Shown here piece by piece: positions 1 through 5,960 of a stretch of DNA of 39,513 bases. Below the pieces are notes generated by a model. It saw only the letters and a list, made by a program, of their open reading frames with translations, was not told the DNA's origin and did not search any database. Source of the DNA: Ruminococcus sp. (GTDB taxonomy: Bacteria; Bacillota; Clostridia; Oscillospirales; Ruminococcaceae); contig JAFWTA010000002.1 of assembly GCA_017519145.1 (NCBI GenBank), positions 1-39,513 of the forward strand, written 5' to 3'. Positions within the stretch are counted from its first letter, which is position 1, and each line of letters opens with the position of its first letter. Position numbers and translations under genes: made by a program.

Positions 1-165
1 CACAGTCCCTTTGGAATCCCTTACATAGGCTCGGCGTACTTATTGCGCTGTAAGCGATGTACAAATACCATTTTTGATATTATTAAGCGAGTTTACGAGC
101 GACAACGTGGCAAGCGGTCGAGCTGGCTCAGCTCGAAATTATGATTTAGCTTAGAAGCCGAAAAA
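1..165. other. window edge, unassigned
   Basis: No gene can be assigned. The plus-strand frame starting at base 1 stays open to a stop at 142-144 (47 codons), so it could be the tail of a gene that begins before the window, but a run this short is not unusual by chance. Bases 118-136 form a hairpin (TCGAGCT, 5-nt loop, AGCTCGA). Confidence 0.2.
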
Positions 166-190
166 TAAAAAAAGCTCCCGAGGGAGCTTT
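164..190 (-). terminator. terminator of the Xre/CPBP operon
   Basis: Bases 171-178 and 183-190 form a perfect 8-bp stem (AAAGCTCC with GGAGCTTT) around a CGAG loop. Read on the minus strand it is followed by a T-rich run, so it terminates the minus-strand operon that ends at 209. Confidence 0.85.
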
Positions 191-208
191 GATAAAAATA
201 TCTTCGGA

Positions 209-601
209 TCATTTGGGAAAGCCGTTGAGAATAACGTATATCACGAATGAGATAATATCGACGAGCATGACTGCTCCGAGAACTATGCCTGCAATTTTCA
301 GACCCTTTCTGACTTTCTTTCCGTTATCTTCGGTGAGGAGCTTTTCTTTTATATCTGTGTACAGCTCCGACTTTGCCGACTGCGGGGCAGGGGCAGGCTC
401 GGGAGCCTTGTCCAGCACCAGCTCGTCCAGAGAGATACCGAACAGGTCGCTGATGGCAATGAGCTTTTCCATATCGGGAGTTGAGTCGCCCACCTCCCAC
501 TTTGAGACGGTCTGCCTTGATACGTTAAGACGGTTTGCAAGCTCTTCCTGCGAAAAGCCTTTCTGCTTGCGAAGCTCGTAGAGCTTGTTGTTGAATTCCA
601 T
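209..601 (-). CDS. Xre-family HTH regulator with C-terminal membrane anchor
   Basis: This is a 130-residue DNA-binding regulator. Residues 1-60 form an Xre/Cro-type helix-turn-helix domain, with the recognition region FSQEELANRLNVSRQTVSKW near residues 16-35. An Ala/Pro-rich linker (about 65-75) and a charged stretch lead to one strongly hydrophobic segment (about 100-125) near the C-terminus. The predicted topology is a cytoplasmic N-terminal DNA-binding domain held at the membrane. The gene starts 3 nt after the stop of the upstream CPBP protease gene, so the two are almost certainly co-transcribed. Tethered Xre proteins are known in Firmicutes, but the target here is unknown. Autoregulation through the palindrome upstream of the operon is an inference. 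Confidence 0.9.
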   Translation of the reverse strand: MEFNNKLYELRKQKGFSQEELANRLNVSRQTVSKWEVGDSTPDMEKLIAISDLFGISLDELVLDKAPEPAPAPQSAKSELYTDIKEKLLTEDNGKKVRKGLKIAGIVLGAVMLVDIISFVIYVILNGFPK

Positions 602-604
602 ATT

Positions 605-1543
605 TCACGCCTGCCTTTCTGTATTGTTTCTTTTATACATATGCCACAGCAGAACAGCTGCCGCAGCCAGTACCGCAGCGGTGATGATACTTGCCTCTAT
701 GCCGTATCTGCCGCCGTTGAAAAGGTTTTTGCCCGATGTACTCATATTTATAACAGCCCATGAGCCTTCACTTCCGCTGAGATCAAGTCCCAGAATGCAG
801 CTGAGACAGAAATTCCACATGGAATGCAGTCCGCAGGCAGCCCAAATGCTCTTTGTACGGAGAGTCAGCAGAGAGAATACACATGAGATAAGGATGAGAC
901 AGAGCACACCCGGGAATATATACTCGGTTTCAAAGCTGCACAGCGTACCCATGTGGGGAAGTGCGAATGCGGCAGCACTTGCGCCCACAGCAGCAGGGAG
1001 AGATACCTTATCCTTCAGCGAGCAGAAAACCAGTCCTCGGGAAAGAAGCTCCTCGGCTGCTCCCTGAACGGTGTATCCTCCGAACATGAGCAGCATTGTT
1101 ATATCGAAATTCGCGGAAAAGCCGCTGAATTTTATTGTTCCTGTAACCATTATAGCAGAAACCGCGGTGATAATCAATACAATTCCCATACCTGCGCCCA
1201 TGAACCAGCCCGAGATCTTTTTGGTTATGCCCATTTCATTCAGCTTCCTTTTCACGACAAGCTTCCAATAGAGAATGCATACAGCAATGAGAACGATCAT
1301 ACCGTAAAGCTTTAATAGCATCATAACATTGTCGCTGAACATTTCTCCCTTTAAGAAGTTCCTGCCGCAGAGGAACAGTCCTCCGATGACAAGTCCCTCC
1401 GCAAGAAAAATCCCTGCCAGATAGCACAGGAAAAATGCCAGCAGCTTTTTTGTGATGAGCAAAGCCGACGGCATATCATCTTTGCTGTTGAAAGGGCTTA
1501 TATTTTTTATGAAGCCTTTCACGGGACACGATGATCTTTTCAT
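605..1543 (-). CDS. CPBP family intramembrane metalloprotease
   Basis: This 312-residue polytopic membrane protein carries the three CPBP (CAAX protease/bacteriocin-processing, Abi-type) motifs: EExxxR at E164-E165-R169, FxxxH at F193-H197, and a final HxxxN at H240-N244. Those Glu and His residues are the expected metal-binding and catalytic set, so the enzyme appears intact. Hydrophobic segments span about 30-60, 72-95, 110-135, 145-165, 180-200, 208-230 and 275-300. The family cleaves prenylated proteins or peptides, or serves in peptide maturation and self-immunity; the substrate here is unknown. It is the first gene of a two-gene operon with the membrane-tethered Xre regulator. A ribosome binding site (AGGAGG) lies just before the start at 1543. 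Confidence 0.9.
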   Translation of the reverse strand: MKRSSCPVKGFIKNISPFNSKDDMPSALLITKKLLAFFLCYLAGIFLAEGLVIGGLFLCGRNFLKGEMFSDNVMMLLKLYGMIVLIAVCILYWKLVVKRKLNEMGITKKISGWFMGAGMGIVLIITAVSAIMVTGTIKFSGFSANFDITMLLMFGGYTVQGAAEELLSRGLVFCSLKDKVSLPAAVGASAAAFALPHMGTLCSFETEYIFPGVLCLILISCVFSLLTLRTKSIWAACGLHSMWNFCLSCILGLDLSGSEGSWAVINMSTSGKNLFNGGRYGIEASIITAAVLAAAAVLLWHMYKRNNTERQA

Positions 1544-1558
1544 AAATGATACCTCCTT

Positions 1559-1575
1559 CTGTCACAGTGTGACAG
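1559..1575. promoter_or_regulatory. perfect 17-nt palindrome, candidate operator
   Basis: CTGTCACA-G-TGTGACAG is a perfect inverted repeat with 8-bp arms and a one-base centre. It lies between the minus-strand promoter (-10 at 1593-1598) and the ribosome binding site of the CPBP gene, so a bound protein would block the operon. It could also form an RNA hairpin next to the ribosome binding site. Confidence 0.65.
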
Positions 1576-1592
1576 TTTTTTCTTATGCTTCC

Positions 1593-1621
1593 ATGGTACC
1601 ATTTCTGCCCCGAGGAGTCTA
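1593..1621 (-). promoter_or_regulatory. promoter of the CPBP/Xre operon
   Basis: On the minus strand there is a -35 TAGACT (1616-1621), a 17-bp spacer and a -10 TACCAT (1593-1598), the latter preceded by TGG as an extended -10. The -35 matches consensus at only four positions, so this is a moderate call. Confidence 0.55.
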
Positions 1622-1742
1622 CCAATCGCCGCAGGCAATCTGTCAACGGGGCTTAACATTTGTGTAAAAAGCCGTTGCACGCCCGATCTTTCGGGGATTT
1701 CTTCAAGGACTGCGGAGTTCGCTTTCAGACTCGTGTTCGGGG

Positions 1743-1795
1743 TTGACATATGAGCCGCAGGGGAGTATAATAAACAAAAGTGCAGTTGTCTGCAC
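1743..1795 (+). promoter_or_regulatory. consensus promoter of the LRR gene with inverted repeat at +1
   Basis: TTGACA (1743-1748), a 17-bp spacer and TATAAT (1766-1771) form an exact sigma-A consensus promoter. Just after the expected start site, GTGCAG-TTGT-CTGCAC (1780-1795) is a perfect inverted repeat that could be an operator or a 5' stabilising hairpin. The 315-base stretch 1544-1858 holds only these divergent promoters and repeats. Confidence 0.85.
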
Positions 1796-1858
1796 AAAAA
1801 CGGGATATGATACCCTTGTTACATCTAAGCAAAAAACATACAAGTAAGGAGTGTTATT

Positions 1859-3241
1859 ATGAAAAAGACTTCATCATTCATTTTATCATTTGCAATTGCA
1901 GGGGCATTTGCATCATTCAGCGCAGAAGCATACGACAGTTCAGCTATCAGGGCTGTCAAGATAGTTGAACACGGAGACTACGAGCTTGAAGACGGTTCAT
2001 CGGTACACTATTCCATCGACGAATTTGACAACGTATCCATCGGACGCTATAATGGCAGCGGCGGTGACGTTGTGCTCCCGTCAGAGATAAACGGAAAAAC
2101 AGTCAACGGGATATCATCAAATGCGTTTTACGGCTGTAAAGAACTGACCTCGGTCAAAGTACCCGACAGTGTAAAAACTATCTCAATGTATGCCTTTGAA
2201 GGCTGCAGCAGTCTGACTTCCGTAAATATCCCCGACGGCGTATCAGAGATCTCCCACAGTCTTTTCAAGGACTGCACAAGCTTACAGTCCGTTCAGCTTC
2301 CCGACAGTATCAGAGATATTGATTATGAAGCCTTTGAAAACTGTACCTCATTGACCGACATAAATATTCCCGACGGAGTTGAGTATGTCATGGGAAATGC
2401 TTTTGCCAACACAAAATGGTACGAAGAACAGCCTGACGGAATGGTCGTTATAGGAAAAACCGTGTATAAATTCAAGGGAACTATGCCTGATAATACATCT
2501 GTAACTGTCCCTGATGATATAAAGCTTATCAGCGGCTCAGCCTTTGCTGACTGTTCGGGCATGACAGAGGTAAAGCTCCCCGAGGGACTTGAGGTCATAG
2601 AAAACGATGCTTTCTCAGGCTGCAGCGGTCTTATCGCAGTGACTCTTCCTGATTCTCTCATGGATATGGGACACTATGTTTTTGAGGGCTGCACAGGACT
2701 TACCTCAATAACCATTCCCGAGAATGTCAAAGTTTTTGGCTACGGAATTTTCAGGAACTGTACGGGACTTACTTCCGTAAATCTCCCGAGCGAGCTGATC
2801 TCGATAACCGAGAGTACCTTTGAAGGCTGCACAGCTCTTGAATCGCTTACAGTGCCCGACACTGTGGAATACATTGGTGATAATGCTTTCAAGGGCTGTA
2901 CAGAGCTTACGGAATTGATCGTGCCGGTAAGAAAAGAACTGTATTTTGGCGAGAATATATTTGAGGGCCGCACTGACAAGCTTACGATCTACGGATACAA
3001 GGATACGGATATCGAGAAGTACGCCAAGGATAACAATATCAGATTTGTGGTGCTGAACGACGACGGTTCAAAGCCTGCAGCAACAACTGCTACAACAACT
3101 GCTGCTGCAAAGACGACAGCTGCCACCACCGCAAATAATAACTCTCCCCAAACAGGTGACAGCGGTGCTGTGGGAATAGCTTTGACAGGCATAGCGGCAG
3201 TATTATTATCCGCAGCAGCATACAAAAAGAGAAAAGACTAA
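1859..3241 (+). CDS. secreted BspA-type leucine-rich repeat surface protein
   Basis: This 460-residue exported protein begins with a signal peptide (about 1-24, cleavage likely after SAEA). Residues of about 55-385 are tandem 23-residue LRR_5/BspA-type repeats with the recurring pattern of PDSV/PDGV, I, AFxGC and LTSV; one repeat near 170-200 is interrupted by a short insertion. A Thr/Ala-rich linker (about 395-425) follows, then SPQTG at 429-433, a hydrophobic segment and a KKRKD tail. This resembles a sortase substrate with Ser in place of the usual Leu of LPXTG. Such proteins mediate adhesion or protein-protein contacts at the surface; the ligand is unknown. The start is supported by an AAGGAG site about 10 nt upstream. 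The gene is monocistronic, with its own consensus promoter and terminator. Confidence 0.93.
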   Translation: MKKTSSFILSFAIAGAFASFSAEAYDSSAIRAVKIVEHGDYELEDGSSVHYSIDEFDNVSIGRYNGSGGDVVLPSEINGKTVNGISSNAFYGCKELTSVKVPDSVKTISMYAFEGCSSLTSVNIPDGVSEISHSLFKDCTSLQSVQLPDSIRDIDYEAFENCTSLTDINIPDGVEYVMGNAFANTKWYEEQPDGMVVIGKTVYKFKGTMPDNTSVTVPDDIKLISGSAFADCSGMTEVKLPEGLEVIENDAFSGCSGLIAVTLPDSLMDMGHYVFEGCTGLTSITIPENVKVFGYGIFRNCTGLTSVNLPSELISITESTFEGCTALESLTVPDTVEYIGDNAFKGCTELTELIVPVRKELYFGENIFEGRTDKLTIYGYKDTDIEKYAKDNNIRFVVLNDDGSKPAATTATTTAAAKTTAATTANNNSPQTGDSGAVGIALTGIAAVLLSAAAYKKRKD

Positions 3242-3252
3242 AATAATACAGC

Positions 3253-3284
3253 AAAAGTCCCCGGAGCCGCAGGGACTTTTCTTT
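3253..3284 (+). terminator. terminator of the LRR gene
   Basis: AAAAGTCCC (3253-3261) pairs with GGGACTTTT (3272-3280) around a 10-nt loop, and the stem runs into a T-rich end. It is nearly symmetrical and could work in both directions. Confidence 0.85.
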
Positions 3285-3409
3285 GTGCCATAATAATTCA
3301 GAGCTTATGCTGAGAGCCTGACTTTGTGATGATATGGAAATATTTGCAGAGAAGGCAGATGAATTACGGAAAGATCTTTAACTTAGGAAAAATAATGTAA
3401 AAATGCCTA

Positions 3410-3462
3410 TTGACAAACAGCGGATCATATGATATTATATGAATAGATGTTCATATGTTCAT
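3410..3462 (+). promoter_or_regulatory. promoter and operator-like repeats of the methyltransferase gene
   Basis: TTGACA (3410-3415), a 17-bp spacer and TATTAT (3433-3438) make a strong promoter. ATCATATGAT (3424-3433) is palindromic inside it. At the start site lie an inverted repeat, ATATGAA-6 nt-TTCATAT (3437-3456), and a tandem direct repeat of ATGTTCAT (3447-3454 and 3455-3462). This dense symmetry suggests a repressor site. Confidence 0.75.
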
Positions 3463-3496
3463 TTATGACAGAGCATATCTTACAGGAGGTTTTTCC

Positions 3497-4108
3497 ATGA
3501 GCAAAAAAGTATTCTGGGACAGGATATCACCGATCTATGACCTGTTTGAAACGATCTACAACAGAAAGGTCTTTACGGGAACAGGAGCGAAGGTCGCTGA
3601 GATGATAGATACTTCGGATAATGTACTGGAATGTGCCTGCGGAACAGGTGCTATAACTGTTTATATAGCGCAAAAATGCCGAAAGCTTATTGCGACGGAT
3701 TATGCTGTCGGAATGTTAAAGCAGGCTGAAAAAAAGTGCCGTATGTACCGTAATGTTACGTTCAGGAGAGCGGATATAACGAATTTGAAGTACAAAGACG
3801 AAAGCTTTGATAAGGTGATCGCAGGAAATGTTATACACCTGCTTCCCGATCCTGAAAAGGCTTTACACGAGCTTGAACGGGTAGTAAAGCATGGCGGCAG
3901 GATCGTTATCCCGACATACATAAATATGTCAAAAAAATCAGGCAGGCTGGCAGTAAGGCTCATTGAAATGCTGGGAGCTGATTTCAAAAAGCAGTTTGAT
4001 ATGGATTCCTACAAGAAGTTTTTTTCGGATATGGGATATAAAAATGTGAAATATCATGTTGTGAACGGAAGGATGCCATGTGCGATAGCTGTGATCGTGA
4101 AGGAATGA
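3497..4108 (+). CDS. class I SAM-dependent methyltransferase (UbiE-like)
   Basis: This is a 203-residue cytoplasmic methyltransferase of the Rossmann-like class I fold. Motif I is VLECACGTGAIT (about 43-54), with E45 and the GTG loop binding SAM; an acidic residue ends strand 2 (D68), and D93 lies in motif II. The length and the pattern through HLLPDPEKALHELERVVKHGG match the UbiE/COQ5-like group (Methyltransf_11/25). The substrate cannot be read from the sequence. The start was set at 3497 because AGGAGG lies at 3484-3489; an in-frame ATG at 3455 is only about 10 nt from the expected transcription start and has no ribosome binding site. The gene stands alone between its own promoter and terminator, under a repeat-rich operator-like region, which would fit a stress- or drug-responsive function, though that is inference. 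Confidence 0.88.
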   Translation: MSKKVFWDRISPIYDLFETIYNRKVFTGTGAKVAEMIDTSDNVLECACGTGAITVYIAQKCRKLIATDYAVGMLKQAEKKCRMYRNVTFRRADITNLKYKDESFDKVIAGNVIHLLPDPEKALHELERVVKHGGRIVIPTYINMSKKSGRLAVRLIEMLGADFKKQFDMDSYKKFFSDMGYKNVKYHVVNGRMPCAIAVIVKE

Positions 4109-4116
4109 TGGATATA

Positions 4117-4194
4117 TAGAAGCCCTTAGCCTTTAGATTTTAGCCATAAGGAAGCGGCTTTGCCGCTTTATTATCGGGCGGATAATATCCGCCC
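4117..4194. repeat. composite intergenic repeat, copy A
   Basis: A segment with repeated TTAGCC-like words (from about 4117) is followed by AGCGGC-TTT-GCCGCT and then by the perfect palindrome GGGCGGAT-AAT-ATCCGCCC (4176-4194). The first part matches a second copy at 23240-23275, also between genes and also followed by a strong palindrome. Confidence 0.6.
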
Positions 4195-4250
4195 CTGCTG
4201 ACGGCTTAGTACCAAGATAGATTCAAAGATCAATGAAAATATGATACAGA

Positions 4251-4280
4251 AAGTCCCCGCATTTGCGGGGACTTTTATAT
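4251..4280 (+). terminator. terminator of the methyltransferase gene
   Basis: AAGTCCCCGC (4251-4260) and GCGGGGACTT (4265-4274) form a perfect 10-bp stem with a 4-nt loop, followed by TTTATAT. It lies 140 nt after the stop codon. Confidence 0.8.
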
Positions 4281-4302
4281 TAGAAAAAATCTTAGAAAAT
4301 CA

Positions 4303-4336
4303 ACGAAAAAAGCACTTCTGAAAATTCAGAAGTGCC
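4303..4336 (-). terminator. terminator of the tRNA cluster
   Basis: On the minus strand GCACTTCTGAA pairs with TTCAGAAGTGC (arms at 4325-4335 and 4312-4322) and is followed by a run of T. It ends the Gly-Arg-His tRNA transcript. Confidence 0.85.
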
Positions 4337-4346
4337 TGTTTCATGA

Positions 4347-4422
4347 GGGTGGGAGATGGGATTCGAACCCACGGTCTTCGGGACCACAATCCGACGCTTT
4401 AACCAGCTAAGCTACACCCACC
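4347..4422 (-). tRNA. tRNA-His (GTG)
   Basis: The minus strand folds as a cloverleaf with anticodon loop TTGTGGT (anticodon GTG, His), T-loop TTCGAAT closed by GTGGG/CCCAT, and a D-arm containing AGCTGG. An extra 5' G fits the encoded G-1 typical of tRNA-His. CCA is not encoded, unlike the other two tRNAs here. One acceptor-stem position reads as a U-U mismatch. Confidence 0.95.
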
Positions 4423-4435
4423 ATATTCAATAAAT

Positions 4436-4482
4436 AAAAACGAAGCTCTCCATTAGATGGAGTCATATAACGGAGAGTTTCG
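4436..4482 (-). terminator. terminator-like hairpin between tRNA-Arg and tRNA-His
   Basis: On the minus strand CGAAACTCTCC (4472-4482) pairs with GGAGAGCTTCG (4441-4451) in an 11-bp stem with one G-T pair, directly followed by TTTTTATTTATT. An alternative smaller hairpin (CTCCAT with ATGGAG, 4448-4462) lies inside it. It would reduce readthrough into tRNA-His or guide processing. Confidence 0.65.
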
Positions 4483-4485
4483 ATG

Positions 4486-4562
4486 TGGCGCGCCTTGCTG
4501 GATTCGAACCAGCGGCTTACTGCTTAGAAGGCAGTTACTCTATCCAGCTGAGTTAAAGGCGC
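4486..4562 (-). tRNA. tRNA-Arg (TCT)
   Basis: The minus strand gives acceptor GCGCCTT/AAGGCGC with discriminator G and an encoded CCA end. The anticodon loop CTTCTAA (anticodon TCT, Arg) is closed by ACTGC/GCAGT, and the T-arm is GCTGG-TTCGAAT-CCAGC. All stems pair well. Confidence 0.97.
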
Positions 4563-4565
4563 ACA

Positions 4566-4592
4566 GAAAACTTTAGCAGCCAAAGCTGCTAA
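4566..4592 (-). terminator. terminator-like hairpin between tRNA-Gly and tRNA-Arg
   Basis: TTAGCAGC and GCTGCTAA (4573-4580 and 4585-4592) form a perfect 8-bp stem with a 4-nt loop. On the minus strand it is followed by AGTTTTC, a short T-run, so it could cause partial termination or serve as a processing hairpin. Confidence 0.5.
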
Positions 4593-4595
4593 GAT

Positions 4596-4669
<74 letters not shown>

Positions 4670-4689
4670 ACGGCGTTTCAACAGAAAAT

Positions 4690-4718
4690 ATTGTATCATA
4701 ATCAGAGCTGATTGTCAA
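4690..4718 (-). promoter_or_regulatory. promoter of the tRNA cluster
   Basis: On the minus strand TTGACA (4713-4718), a 17-bp spacer and TACAAT (4690-4695) lie about 20 nt before tRNA-Gly. No comparable promoter is visible before the other two tRNAs. Confidence 0.9.
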
Positions 4719-4740
4719 TAGCAGTTTTGAAAAACAGTCA

Positions 4741-5074
4741 CATTGACTAAAATTTTGCGGGATACTGCCTTGACGAAAGTCAAAATGCTGATTATGGCTT
4801 GCAGAGCAGAAAAAAATTGAAAACTTTTGTCACAATTCGGGCTTTTGAAACGTCTAATTATATAGGAAGCCATCTCCCTGAAAAGTTAAGTGACAGATTT
4901 GTTATGAAAAAGTCACGTTAATGTCATCTTGACATTGTATGATATAAGAGAACTATGAAAAAGGACGCTGAGAGCGGTCATTAAAGACAGCTTTCGTCCC
5001 TGATGCATCTCTGTATCGCGGTGCTTATATATATTCCATATAGTAAAGAAAGTGTAAAAATCTACCGCGAGATA
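4741..5074. other. gene-free AT-rich region with inverted repeat
   Basis: No credible reading frame or RNA gene was recognised in these 334 bases. The only clear structure is an inverted repeat, AATGTCA-TCT-TGACATT (4920-4936), and a weaker one pairing GGACG with CGTCC around 4963-4998. Either could be an operator or part of a small RNA, but no properly spaced promoter was found beside them. Confidence 0.4.
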
Positions 5075-5103
5075 TTGACAATGGTTTGTCAATGATGTAT
5101 TAT
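5075..5103 (+). promoter_or_regulatory. promoter with inverted repeat over the -35
   Basis: TTGACA (5075-5080), a 17-bp spacer and TATTAT (5098-5103) form a strong promoter. The -35 is itself the left arm of the inverted repeat TTGACA-6 nt-TGTCAA (5075-5092), so a dimeric protein bound there would cover it. The leader to the gene start at 5230 is about 115 nt. Confidence 0.8.
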
Positions 5104-5229
5104 ATTAAAATGAGGGGAAGTACCTCACGGCGGCTGCTCTTTTTTATAGTACACATAAAATTTGCGCCCGATGCACGAAAATGGACTTCTTAACTGTGTA
5201 TATGGTGTGGTGTGTTCAGGAGTGGTACT

Positions 5230-5826
5230 GTGAAAATAATGAAGACCACAGCTTATCTGTGGATAGGAGCTGCAATGGGTATTGCAGGACAGTTCCTCGG
5301 GGAGCTGCACGGAAATGTTCCGCTGTGTGTGAGCAATCTCATCTCGGATATGACCATATGGCCGCTGGTGATACTGCTGATAATACACAGGGACGTTGAT
5401 GCAAAGACAATGCTCCGCGATGTGTTCCTTACATTTCTCGGACTGGACATTGGCTACTACGGATATGCAGCGGTCAAGCATACGATAGAGTATGCAAAGT
5501 TCGGCGGAAGCCTTTCTTCTGCGATGTTCTCCGATGTCCCTGACCTTATAGCCTACACGGCTCTCGGTACTGCGGCGGCAGCATGGGGCTGGCTCATGGT
5601 AAAGCTGCTCCGCAAGAAGAAGGCTCTCCTTTATAATATAATGGTACTCCCTTTCATAGCAGTCCAGCTGCTGTTCATAGCAGGTGACATCATCTCATGG
5701 GAATACCGCTGGTCCATGGCACTGCTTGGTGCGGGATGCCTTGCGGTCATCATATACCTTTATACAGTAAAGTCTCCGCTGAGAAGGAGAAATGATACAG
5801 TTTTAAACTGCCCGGTGGCAGCATGA
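5230..5826 (+). CDS. multi-pass membrane protein of unknown function
   Basis: This 198-residue protein was not recognised. It has about six hydrophobic segments, including an N-terminal one (about 8-25), a second near 38-52, further ones near 62-80 and 95-115, and two after 128, and it ends in a short basic, polar tail (SPLRRRN and onward). The start was set at the GTG at 5230, 7 nt after AGGAG (5218-5222); the ATG at 5239 is too far from it, and the GTG at 5212 lies before it. The gene sits between a strong promoter and the first sugar-transport operon on the same strand. No terminator with a T-run separates it from that operon, so it may be co-transcribed, with a 134-nt spacer that contains a stem-loop. 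Confidence 0.7.
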   Translation: MKIMKTTAYLWIGAAMGIAGQFLGELHGNVPLCVSNLISDMTIWPLVILLIIHRDVDAKTMLRDVFLTFLGLDIGYYGYAAVKHTIEYAKFGGSLSSAMFSDVPDLIAYTALGTAAAAWGWLMVKLLRKKKALLYNIMVLPFIAVQLLFIAGDIISWEYRWSMALLGAGCLAVIIYLYTVKSPLRRRNDTVLNCPVAA

Positions 5827-5848
5827 TATAGTTAAAATAAAAAAATAT

Positions 5849-5917
5849 GTCTGACCTTCGTCTTTTGGGGGTTCTCGGGACACTTATCTACAGAGAACGA
5901 TGTGATGGAGGTCAGAC
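5849..5917 (+). other. two-tier stem-loop in the leader of the first sugar operon
   Basis: GTCTGACCT (5849-5857) pairs with AGGTCAGAC (5909-5917), and inside it GTTCTC (5871-5876) pairs with GAGAAC (5893-5898). The internal loop has 13 and 10 nt. No T-run follows, so it is not a standard terminator. It could be a processing or stabilising element, or a structured leader. Confidence 0.55.
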
Positions 5918-5960
5918 AGAAAAACTCAGAACAAAAGACATTTTGTGAGGTTGTATTCAG

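Noticed and set aside
1-144. Open plus-strand frame at the window edge
   Set aside because: Only 47 codons are open, no family was recognised, and the remainder of any gene would lie outside the window.
585-1067. 160-residue plus-strand frame opposite the CPBP gene
   Set aside because: The minus strand has the full protease motif set; this frame has none and no start signals.
1540-1797. 85-residue minus-strand frame covering the divergent promoter region
   Set aside because: It spans two promoters and a palindrome, has no ribosome binding site and no recognisable sequence.
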